Positions 22,000-31,051 of a stretch of 64,000 bases of DNA are shown in pieces. This stretch comes from Pyropia yezoensis. Lineage: Eukaryota; Rhodophyta; Bangiophyceae; Bangiales; Bangiaceae. A program made the translations under genes and the position numbers. Numbering within the stretch: the first letter of the stretch is position 1; each line of letters starts with the position of its first letter. Where the stretch lies: positions 6,012,882 to 6,076,881 of the forward strand of contig CM020618.1 in NCBI GenBank assembly GCA_009829735.1. Direction: 5' to 3'. Below the pieces are notes generated by a model. That model was not told where the DNA came from and did not search any database. It saw only the letters and a program-made list of their open reading frames with translations.

Positions 22000-22012
22000 C
22001 CCCACTCTTCTC
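22000..22012 (-). promoter_or_regulatory. Polypurine tract
   Basis: On the coding (minus) strand, gagaagagtgggg directly precedes the 3' LTR. This is the usual place for the plus-strand DNA primer of LTR retrotransposons. It has one pyrimidine interruption. Confidence 0.7.
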
Positions 22013-22163
22013 AGTTTCGACCGACCCGGTCGGCCCTGAGAATGCGTAAAAAAACGCGTGTTGCACTCGCAGGGGGCGCAACTCGCTGTCCCCCGGTACG
22101 TTACCTCGACGTGGAGGCACCACTGAGGGCCCCGTCGACACTCCGACCTTCGCTTGGGATGCG

Positions 22164-23456
22164 GTGGCAACTCGCCCACCGAACCTCCGGTCGTCGGACC
22201 CGCACGTTTATCACTTTGACGCGCGGTTTGAGAAGGACATGCGACGAGGTCCCTACTTGGTGACCTCGGCTCAACTTGAATTCGCGTATCAGTCGCCGGC
22301 GACCAGGGAGCAGTACTACCCCAAGAAACCAGAGTGGTGGCCTCAAGTTGAGGTCCCGTATGGGTTCCCCACGTTACTGCCGAGATTTGTAGATCACTTT
22401 GGCTCCGTCTTGCTGACGGCTAGCCCGGCCAACCTAGTGTTTACCATGTTGGCCACACTATGGCTACTCGAGGTCATGTCGACCTGGGAGAGTTGTGTGC
22501 GAACGCGCGCGATGATCTGGAGTCTGCCACCCCGCCAGATCCCAGGTTTGGAGCAGCTCACCCCTCGGCACGTCGCTGAGGGGTGCCCGGAAAGCCAACT
22601 TACTCTACTCGAGGAGATGTTGAAGCTACACCGGCTTATTGAGTGTGAGAGCATCGAGCACAAGTTGCCCCGGCCCTCCCAAGGCAACAAGGAACCAGGC
22701 GCCTTTCGCCAGTTCCTGTGGGTCGCCTCTGATCTACACGACGGACGAGTTGTCCTTAAGGAGGGGTTGGGGATTGAACACTACCCATACGCCCCGGGGG
22801 TTGCGCGCAGCACTGCGCCGCCCCCAGAGAAGAACTTTGTGGTAGCGGTCGCCGACCCTGAAGAGGTTCGGGTGCAAGGTGCCGCGGCGGCCTCAGCTCG
22901 GGGTCGCGGCTACCCTCGGGCTCCGCCAACTCGGAAGGCCCATCCTCTTCCATCTGTTCCTTTCCAGCCACATGAGGACACCCCAATCAGCGTGGAGGTT
23001 GAGTCATCCACGCCTGTGTCCCCCAACTTGAGGGCCACGCTTCTTACGATCTATCCTAAGTTGGTGTTGCCGAATGTGCCCTTGACTTCGGCAATGATGA
23101 TCACCACGTTGGTGCGCACCATTTCGTGCATGGCTGCGTCGGCAGCGACTCTCCAGACGTCGGAGACCCCTCAACTTGAGGTGCGCGTTCGCGCGGTAGT
23201 TGCGACTGCGAGCTACAAGTCGGTTGCGGAGTTTATGACGGCCGAGTTGGCTCGCATCGGCTCCATCATGCCCTCTTCGGCCCCACTTGGGCGTGGCAAG
23301 CGTCGGGAGAGCCGTGCCTACGCTCCTCCTCGTCGCCTTCGCCGCCACTCCCGGCGCTCTCCCTCCGCGTCTGAAGACGAGTTGTCTTACTCCGCTTCGG
23401 AATCATCCACCCCGTCCGACACAGAGTCGGTCCGGCGTCTTCGTCGTCAACTTTAG
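22164..23456 (+). CDS. Antisense accessory ORF of the gypsy element (VPYG-motif family)
   Basis: 430 codons on the strand opposite to gag-pol, between integrase and the 3' LTR. The annotated start is a GTG. The frame is open back to 22050 without an ATG, and the first in-frame ATG is near 22239, so the true start (or an upstream exon) is uncertain. Residues 58-67 read WWPQVEVPYG and match the gene at 9609-10637, and the following helices and a GRVVLKE motif also align. The C-terminus is Arg/Ser-rich (RRHSRRSPSASEDE), like an RS-type nucleic-acid-binding tail. The frame stays open for another ~60 codons after the TAG at 23454-23456, to a TAG at 23639, with the same Arg/Ser character. That first TAG may therefore be a premature stop. 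Function unknown; antisense ORFs are described in some plant Ty3/gypsy lineages. Confidence 0.65.
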   Translation: MATRPPNLRSSDPHVYHFDARFEKDMRRGPYLVTSAQLEFAYQSPATREQYYPKKPEWWPQVEVPYGFPTLLPRFVDHFGSVLLTASPANLVFTMLATLWLLEVMSTWESCVRTRAMIWSLPPRQIPGLEQLTPRHVAEGCPESQLTLLEEMLKLHRLIECESIEHKLPRPSQGNKEPGAFRQFLWVASDLHDGRVVLKEGLGIEHYPYAPGVARSTAPPPEKNFVVAVADPEEVRVQGAAAASARGRGYPRAPPTRKAHPLPSVPFQPHEDTPISVEVESSTPVSPNLRATLLTIYPKLVLPNVPLTSAMMITTLVRTISCMAASAATLQTSETPQLEVRVRAVVATASYKSVAEFMTAELARIGSIMPSSAPLGRGKRRESRAYAPPRRLRRHSRRSPSASEDELSYSASESSTPSDTESVRRLRRQL

Positions 23457-23753
23457 CGCAAAACCAAGCAGGCAAGTGGCCGCGCTCGTCTTCGCACTCG
23501 TGATCGTGAGACTTATCACGACTCCGACTGGAAGGCGCCTGCTCCACCGACTAGTGGTGACCGTTACCTGCGTGGGTCTCGCCGCTCGCCTCCGCGTGAG
23601 AGCGAGGGTCGTCGTGGTGGAGGGTCCAGCATGGATCCCTAGTTTGCAGCTGGCCTTGTTGTAGGAGTGAGAGGTTCAGGGCTGTCTTTATAAGCCCCCT
23701 TGTGTACCACTTCGACTTGAAGCGCTCTCTTGGCACGACCTTTTGGCCTTCCC

Positions 23754-26700
23754 TCACGTGGAGGGAGAGCAATCGGGGTCGATGCCATTCCGGGCGCAGT
23801 ACGCCCAGACCCTCTCAGCGGGGAGGTCGTCCACATGCTCCCATGCATCATCTTTGGCGCGGTAGCCGAACCAGGGCTCCCTTAGCATGAGGCGGTTAGT
23901 CTCCTCATCCCACTCGTTGTCGACGAACTTGTCGAACACGCACTCCTGCGGACCCTGGTTGGCCGCAGGCAGGTAAGGCAGGCGCCACGCCTTGAGCGCA
24001 CGCGCCCAAGTCGGTTCGCGCGGAGGGGGTGGTGCAACTTTCACCGCGTCCTGTCCACTTCCTGTACGGATCCCATCGTCAGTTTCGATGGTGAACCGTC
24101 CCCCATCCGTACGAAGGACTTGGTATGGTCCCTTCGTTTGGAACGCCAGCTTACTCCCAGTTGGGGTATGCGAGTGTGCTAGCGCCCAGTCACTCTGCTT
24201 GGGGACATGCTTGGCGTAACGTACCTTCTTCTCGAAAGTACGCTTGTAGCGCTACTGCGCCTTGTCCATCTCAGCCCTGACTTGAGGGATGAGCTTCTCA
24301 AGCCAAGCAGCGAACTCCACATCACTCTCAGTGGGAGAAGATGTCCCGCCACTGGCCTCCCTACTTGGTTGCGGCCGCTGCACCGCTACAGACCGCACAT
24401 GGCGCGGAGTCACAAAAGCGAACGGTACTTCCCCAGTAGAAGAGTGAACTTACGAATAATAGGCAGTAGTCAAAATAGAGATGTATTGGTCCCACGTTTT
24501 CACGTGCTCGCTCACATAATGGCGCAGCTGCCGAACAATAGTCTTCTTGAAGCGCTCCACCTGCCCATTAGTTTGTGGGTGGTAGGGGGTGGCATAATTT
24601 GCCCGAACCCCCAACATGTCCAGCACTCCCTGAAACAAGACGGACGCAACTTGCGGTCCGTTGTCCGATATCGTACTATCTGGGATGCCATACGCGGCAA
24701 CCCAGTGATCTAGAAATGCTGACACGACCGACGTGGCCGTGGTCTCTGCTAGTGGTATCGCTCGCGTAAGTTTCGTGAAGCGGTCACAGATGACCAGGAG
24801 GTACTGGTTGCCCTCCTCGGTCACTGGCCGGGGCCCGAGGATGTCCATTGCCAACGCGGAAAATGGCTCCTTGGCCGGGAACAGCAATATGGCCGTAGTG
24901 GGCCGCCGTTCCATCAGACGGTTCTGCGCACAACTTGTGCAGGCAGCCACCCAACTTTAGATGTCCACCACCATGGACGGCCAGTAGTACCTAGTCCTCA
25001 GGGTCTGGTACAGTTTACTAGACCCCAGATGTACACCTGTAGGAGCATTATGCTCCCGCTCAAGGATAGTATCCTTGAGGGATGCGGAGACAAAAAGTTG
25101 TTCAGTCCCCTGGATTGCCCCCCTCCTCAAGACGAGGCCATCGTCTTCCACGAAGAACCGTGTCTTCGCCGCTGTGTTAAGCGCCTCCCTCTGCGACTTG
25201 CAGAAGGGATCATCGGCCTGGGCCTTCACGACTACGTCCGCCGACAGGGGAACGTAGTTCTTGTTCCCTGGCGTCTCGGGGTTCAACGCTTGACCCGAGC
25301 GCGTGACCACACCCACGATGGGGATGTCCTCATCGATTGTGTCAGTGTCTAGCCCCTCGGTAGGTACCCGAGACATACCGTCGGCCAAGGCATGTTGCCG
25401 GCCGGGGCGATGCTCAATGTCAAAGTTGAAGGGCGCCAGCCGCACCCGCCACCTGTTGAGTCGCGTGTTGGTGCAATCCCTCTTAAAGATGAACTGCAAC
25501 GCGCGGTGTTCACAAAGGATGAGGAGCTACTCACCCTCCTGGTAGTGAGAAAGTGACGTCACCGCCCACCCCACTGCGAGTTCCTCCAACTCGGTGACTC
25601 CATAGTTTCGCTCGGCCGAGTTCAGCCCCTTGCTGAAGTATCCTACAGGCAAGTACTCCTTGTCCGGCTGTTGCTGTAGCAGCACGCAACCAAGTTGGTC
25701 GTAGCTAGCATCCACGTCGAGGACTGAGTGGCCTCCCAACCTGGGAATAGCCAAGATGAAGGGGTTCAGCAACTGGTCCCGAAGAGTCTCAAAGGATTTC
25801 TGCTCCACCCGACTTGGGGGAGGCAGGTTCTTCGGCAGCGTCGAGCTGAATAGCTCGCTCAGCGGCTTCGCCACCTTGGCGAAGCCCTTTGTGAAACGTC
25901 GGTACACGTTACACTTCCCGATGAAGCTCCTCATCTGTGTTTGTGTCCGGGGGTTCTGGGCCCCAAGGATAGCCTTCAGAATCTTCTCGCTGACACTGAG
26001 GCGCCCCGGACGGACAACATGTCCCAAGTACTCCACCTCTTGAGTGCAGAGGTGGCACTTGCTGTCCTTCAGCGACACACTGGCATCCGCGAGGAGCGTG
26101 AGCACCCGAGAAACATGGTCAATGTGCTCTTCCGGAGTTCGGGAGAACACAATGATATCGTCGAGGTACACAAGACAGATCTGTCACCGTACTCCGGCCA
26201 GAATCATGTCGATGGCGCGCTGGAAGGTTGCCGGCGCGTTGCACAGCCCAAACGGCAACCGCTTGCACAGGTCCGTACCACAGTGACAGTCAAAGGTAGT
26301 TTTATGCCCGTCCTCCATGGCAATGGGAATTTGCCCGTACCCCGCGTTACAGTCTAGGGTGGAGAGCACGTTTGCCTCCCCGAGTGAGTCCAGACAGTCA
26401 TCCATCCTAGGAAGAGGATACCTATCCTTCACCGTGCTCTCTTTGAGCTTACGGTAGTCAATACAGAACCGTGGTGTCCCTTACGGCTTGCAGAGGATCA
26501 CGACTGGGCTCACCCGCTCCGCGCTGCTGCTCTTAATCCTGTCCAGGGCCTCCATTCGAACAAGGTGCTCCTTGACGAGGGCCCTTGAACGAAGCTCTCC
26601 CCTGTACGGTTGTTGACGTATAGGAGCTGCACCGGGCTTCGACTCGATCTGGTGCTCTGTGGCCTTCATGAGTCCCAATTGACCATCCCACAACTTGTGA

Positions 26701-27113
26701 TATTGGTTCAAGAGGCGTTCAACTTGAACCCGCAACTTGGGAGGAACATTCTCCAAAGCCACATGGGGTCGGGGAGGGGCTGCCGACTTGGCTTTGTCCC
26801 TTTCCCCGGTGGGCTTCTTGCCGCCGGTCACTCCCGAGTTGAGGGTGACTGCTATCACCGAACCCTCGTACTCGTCGATATAGCCTAACTTGGCGCCCGA
26901 CTTGAAATACTTGGGTGGAGAGCTCAAGTTCATCACCTGGACCTTCCACGGGACTCCGGCTTTGGAGTCCATCGTGACAAGGGCAACATGCACCCGGTGC
27001 TTGCGAGCAGGACGGGGGTTAGAATGCACCAACCCGTTCCCCGTGTAATCAGTTACCACGTCAACGTGTGCCACCGAGTTGGGAGGCAACGTGACCTTAC
27101 AGGCCAGACGCAA
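23754..27113 (-). pseudogene. Gypsy pol: RT, RNase H, integrase, chromodomain, with six in-frame stops
   Basis: One minus-strand frame carries the whole region. In order: linker and RT N-terminus (PPKLRVQVERLL to SPVVILCKP), RT core (FCIDYRKL, LPFGLCNAPATFQR, catalytic YLDD at about 26160-26171), RNase H (DVDASYDQLG), integrase zinc-binding HHCC (EHN...GVH...CTSC), integrase catalytic D-D-E (MDILGP, ISDNGPQ, QTNGQVERF), and a C-terminal chromodomain-like segment (about 23760-23900; REPWFGYRAKDDAWEHV). Stops lie at 26481, 26184, 25527, 24957, 24450 and 24252 (left base of each), with no frameshift among them. In each case homologous text continues on both sides, so these are nonsense mutations in a recently intact frame. 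Confidence 0.9.
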
Positions 27114-27601
27114 GGTAGCAGCAAATATTCTTTCACAGAACGTACAAGCATCGACTGTGATCCTATCACAGGAGCCACCGACGTCCCCTTACCAAGAATG
27201 GGGATTGTTTCCCCATTCATCAACTCAACCCAGGACTCAGGGCCACAATTCAAAGGCACTTGAGACACAACATACGGAGTGCCCAGAAGCAGGGGCACCG
27301 ATATGTTCTCAACCACACCATAGGTCACATCGACATCATGGGACCCCGGCCTAGTTGGCAGGGTCACAGCACCAACGATGGGCAGTATCCCACCATTGAT
27401 GTCAATCATATAGTTAGCCTTGGACCTCCAACGTTGGAGTTTCACTTCCTTGCGTATCAGCGACTTGCGAATCAAGGAAGCGCCTGGGCCAGTATACAGT
27501 ACGATACGGGCACAACACGCACGGCCTGGGGCTAGTTGCACCCGGCCAGCCACCTGAAAGTTCTCTCCGGTCAGCCCAGCGATGACCCGACGTGGGTTCA
27601 C
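27053..27601 (-). pseudogene. Gypsy aspartic protease, catalytic Asp replaced by Tyr
   Basis: 182 codons following gag. The retropepsin signature appears as VLYTGPGASLI, where the family has D-T-G-(P)-G-A-S. The Asp codon is TAT, one base from GAT. The rest looks normal: the flap region and the LLLGTPYV segment (hydrophobic-hydrophobic-G motif) are present. The frame changes at about 27115, where the downstream pol frame takes over (+1 or -1 shift). That may be a real frameshift site or a further lesion. Without the Asp, this copy could not process its polyprotein. Confidence 0.8.
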
Positions 27602-27732
27602 GTTCTTAGGCAGTCCTACCCGGGGTGGGCGGACCCCTTTGAGTCGGCACAGTATGCGACATAATTGATTCGTCCTCTGGACCGACTTGGCCGAGGCTGC
27701 CGCTGTGAGCTTCGGACGACCAGCTCCAGCGG

Positions 27733-28890
27733 TTACTTGTTTCCCGCCGACTTGGCATCAGAGTCAGATGGCGAAGGGGAGGATGACGAGTCCGAGGACG
27801 ACGTGTCCGGCTCTTCCGCCGAGGGTGTGGCCACAGCCACCACCGGCCGCGTACTCCCCTCGCGGCGCGAGCGATCTTCGCTTGTTGCCGTCTTCTTGCT
27901 TGCATTCTTAACAAGTTGTTGAATGCGTTTACTCCACATAGGGCAGTCGTACGCCCAGTGTCCGTCAGCGTTGCAGTTCCAACACCGATTCTCAATGCCC
28001 GGGAGGGTCGTTCCCACCTGGGAGCCCGAGAGGCTGCCTTGGGAAGTTCTTACAGCGGCCACTACCTCATCCTTACGCATCCGGCGTGCCTCTCGTAGCT
28101 CTTTGAATTTGCGAGCCTCCTCTCTCTCCTTGGCCAACTCGGCCTGCCGTTCCTGGCGTTGTCCATCTCGCAGCTTGCGGTAACCCTCCATTCTGCGGTA
28201 AGCAAGCCTGGCCAACTCGGCCAGTGTCGCCCGGGAGGTATCATGCTCACGGGTCTCTATAAGGACCGACCAATGGAGACTTTCCACAAAGCGACTCTTC
28301 ACCACAGCTTGTAAGTGAAGAAAGCCACAAAGATTGTTCAGCTTACGGACTCGGTCCTCGAAGGACAACTCGTCATCATTCTTCTCCTGGTGCGCCTGCG
28401 CAAACTCCTCGACTTGAGAAGCTAACGCGGCTTCATCAACCATAGCCCTCAACAACCAGTTGACGAGCTCCAAGTAGGACGTCACCTCACCAGCTCCTCT
28501 ACTTGAGGAACTCGGCATGACGGGCATAATTTCCGTCCGTAGGTCGCCCTTGGTGAATTCCTGTAGCATATAGAAAGCCATGCCTTCACTTATGGCATTG
28601 TCGTCACAGGCTAATGTAAAACGACGTAGGAACTCAAAGATACGTAGGGGGGGAGTTCCATTCCACTCCGCTTTGTGCCCGTAAGAGTGAGTTACGTCCT
28701 TTTTGTCACGGCCCATAACTCGGGACTGAACAGGGCCACACGCCACTGAATTGTTGTTTAGGTCGTAGGCCTCACAGTCAACGATACCCTGGTAGAACGG
28801 GTTGGCTACCTGGGTCGTGGGCGGCACCGCACGTTGAGGAAGCAGCCGCTGGGGCAAAGGGGTGGACTGACCCGTCTCTACTGTCAGCAC
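27733..28890 (-). CDS. Gypsy Gag with CCHC zinc knuckle
   Basis: 385 codons. The N-terminal half is a helical capsid-like region (WNGTPPLRIFEFLRRF resembles the retrotransposon gag/capsid start). A charged coiled-coil-like stretch follows (QRQERQAELAKEREEARK), then a zinc knuckle CWNCNADGHWAYDC (C-x2-C-x4-H-x4-C), and a Ser/Asp-rich tail. In the element it precedes the protease on the same strand but in another frame. Upstream, 28955-29694 has two overlapping minus frames with a Gag-like Pro/Thr/Gly-rich character, so the true N-terminus may have been lost through frameshifts. Confidence 0.85.
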   Translation of the reverse strand: MLTVETGQSTPLPQRLLPQRAVPPTTQVANPFYQGIVDCEAYDLNNNSVACGPVQSRVMGRDKKDVTHSYGHKAEWNGTPPLRIFEFLRRFTLACDDNAISEGMAFYMLQEFTKGDLRTEIMPVMPSSSSRGAGEVTSYLELVNWLLRAMVDEAALASQVEEFAQAHQEKNDDELSFEDRVRKLNNLCGFLHLQAVVKSRFVESLHWSVLIETREHDTSRATLAELARLAYRRMEGYRKLRDGQRQERQAELAKEREEARKFKELREARRMRKDEVVAAVRTSQGSLSGSQVGTTLPGIENRCWNCNADGHWAYDCPMWSKRIQQLVKNASKKTATSEDRSRREGSTRPVVAVATPSAEEPDTSSSDSSSSPSPSDSDAKSAGNK

Positions 28891-29766
28891 CGGCGGGCTG
28901 GGTGTAACCCCGGTATCTCTACAGAAGACGCCCCTGTGTTCGGCGTTCGACCTGCTAACGTCCCCGTGGTTCCCTGGGAGTCAGAGGGGTTGGTCTCTGT
29001 TTGGGATGCCCCGATACAGGCGTAGGGTAAGGAGTTCCCTGCGTTTGCGGGCTCGAGAGCCCCAATCCGGTCTGGGCATTGAGACCATTTGGCAATCTCG
29101 CCAAAAATTGATTCAAAATTGTATTCGTCATCGTGAACACCTGTTCCGGCAAACCCTGCCGCAACACAGCGGTCGCCTCCCGACGGACAGTTTCCGCCAG
29201 GAGGGGGTTCTCGACTCCAGTTGAGTCTCGTTCATCCTCTGGGAGTCCACCTGGGGGGAAGCCACGATCCTCAGAGGTCTCAACCGAGGGCAAGGGCGCG
29301 AGCCCGTCACCGACCAACGGAGGTCCGCCGTCCTCCGAAAGCCTAGTTGGCGACAGCTCCAAGCCAAAGTTGGCTCAATCCCAAGTGTATCCCACGGGGA
29401 CAGTCCTCTCACCATAGAACGTTCCCGTTGAGTGTACCACCCGGTGGCCGGACTTCGGCCCACCGTCATCGGGGTGTCACCCGAATGAACTCCCGACTGA
29501 GTCGGGGTGGCCAGTTGCCCGCCCGTACTCCCAGTCTTGCTGGCTTGAGGGACCTCTAGTCCCTCTGCGGTCCCAGGTACACCTACCTGTGTCTCACCAG
29601 TATTCAAAGGCACTGGAGTACGTGCGTCACACGTGTACTCCCCGGAGGACGGGGGGTCCAATCCAGCCACGTTGGCTACCGATCCGCACGACACAGTTCA
29701 AGACAACCGATCCTCTGAGGGAGAGGGCCCCCTACACCCGGGTGCACCCGGAAGTAGAGCTTACCT
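28891..29766 (-). other. Gypsy 5' leader / possible frameshifted Gag N-terminus
   Basis: Lies between the 5' LTR (right LTR) and the clear gag frame. Minus frames at 29128-29694 and 28955-29362 are each open for over 130 codons and hand over to one another, suggesting a Pro/Gly/Thr-rich N-terminal Gag extension broken by indels. No domain is visible. Confidence 0.4.
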
Positions 29767-29784
29767 CTGTCCCTTGCTGCTCCA
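29767..29784 (-). promoter_or_regulatory. Putative primer-binding site
   Basis: On the coding strand, five bases after the inner end of the 5' LTR, the sequence reads tggagcagcaagggacag. It begins with TGG, as expected for pairing with a tRNA CCA end. I cannot name the tRNA. Confidence 0.45.
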
Positions 29785-29789
29785 CAAAA

Positions 29790-30261
29790 TGTGGCAAAAA
29801 CCTCTCACACACGCGACACCCAAGATGGGGTGGTGCACAAGGGCTGCCTCCCTTGTCGGGGGAACCGGAAAAACTGCAAGTCGCACACACGCTGTCTCTG
29901 TTGTGCGGCGAAATCCCCACCAGTAAACAAAAAGATGGTGTGTGGGCCAACAGTTGCTGGGTCGGGACGGGGAAGCGAGGCCAAGCCCCGAGGTCCCTCC
30001 CCTTATCCCCCCAGGATCCTCTCAGAATCTCGCAACTCAGAATCTCCCACCTCAGCACCTGCCCACCGGTCCACACGAAAATTCAAGAAGATAAAAACGC
30101 AGAAAACCCTCTAATCCATGATGGTTTGACTATCAAGCAAAGTATCCCTGACTGAAGGAAAATTCAGGATCAAAAGCAGATGGAGAAACGGATCAGACCA
30201 GTTGTCTCCCACCCCAGTAATGGCGCGCCCTGCCCCCCTGCGTGGGGCCAGTTCTGCCACA
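29790..30261 (-). repeat. Right LTR (5' LTR in coding sense), 472 bp
   Basis: Starts tgtggcaaaaacctctcaca and ends gttctgccaca. Similar over its whole length to 21529-21999 and to the solo LTRs at 34037 and 40293. Visible differences from the left LTR show that the insertion is not very recent. Confidence 0.95.
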
Positions 30262-30266
30262 GACAG
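30262..30266. repeat. Target-site duplication, right copy (gacag)
   Basis: Five bases immediately right of the second LTR, identical to 21312-21316. Confidence 0.9.
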
Positions 30267-31051
30267 GCTCGCGAAAACACGGGCAACTGTCTTCCAGATC
30301 CCGTCTCAGTGTGTCCTGCGGGCTTTGCGACGGGCTGCCCATCGATGGGTGGCTGCGAGTATAGGCCAGGATTTGGACAGAGACGCAGATTGCTCCGAGA
30401 GACAGGACACGGGCGACCCGACACCCCGAAGTGGGATGGCGAGTTCCAATGTCAGGGCTGCCGGGCCTAGGGCGCCCGGCACTCAGGTGCACGGCCGGGT
30501 GCTCTTACGTATACCCTCTCCCGCCGCACTCGGGCAAGCAGCATGCAGCGTACACGCGGTACGCACCCGTGTACGCAGCATGCTGCGGCAGGCGCACGAG
30601 GCTCTCCCACAAACGCAATTCGAGCCCCCCTTCCCACGCTGCCGCAGGCCCACGGATGTGGACGATAACCCGCCAATCGCCCCCTTCCACACGAGAAACC
30701 ACACTGCATAAACCCGGCCACTCACGGGTTGGTGAGACACGCAATCGAACCGGTATGGCCAGAGACAATGAATGAAACCCGTCCACCACCGCCAAAGTTT
30801 GACCAAACATTGTCGACGTTTGGTCCCACCCCGTCAGAGATTAACCAATCTCAAGCGTCGTAACCTCCGCAATTTTGGTAGGATCAAGTCCAACGACCAA
30901 TCCCCGGTCGCTTGTCGGGATCACCGTCTGGCCCTGTCGCATGGTACAAAGGTGCCAATCAGTAGGCGCCCGCCCCCTTCCAGCGTATTTACACTCCGGG
31001 GTTTTCCACGCCCGTGTGCCGCGCCGACGCATCGGTGCGAGTTATCCACTG
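30267..31051. other. Intergenic, contains a 19-bp-stem hairpin
   Basis: Right flank of the gypsy element. No convincing ORF. The inverted repeat at 30538-30586 is listed separately. Confidence 0.5.
30538..30586. repeat. Hairpin: 19-bp stem, 11-nt loop
   Basis: gcagcatgcagcgtacacg (30538-30556) pairs with cgtgtacgcagcatgctgc (30568-30586) with one mismatch. Confidence 0.85.

Larger units (their letters stand above)
21317..30261 (-). mobile_element. Complete Ty3/gypsy chromovirus-like LTR retrotransposon (8.9 kb)
   Basis: Bounded by LTRs that start TGTGGCA and end TGCCACA. The flanking 5-bp duplication gacag lies at 21312-21316 and 30262-30266. Coding direction is minus: gag, protease, RT, RNase H, integrase, chromodomain, in the Ty3/gypsy order (integrase after RNase H). 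A purine tract borders the left LTR and a putative primer-binding site borders the right LTR, confirming orientation. Pol carries six nonsense codons and the protease an active-site change, so the copy cannot be autonomous. An extra ORF runs antisense between integrase and the 3' LTR. Confidence 0.95.
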
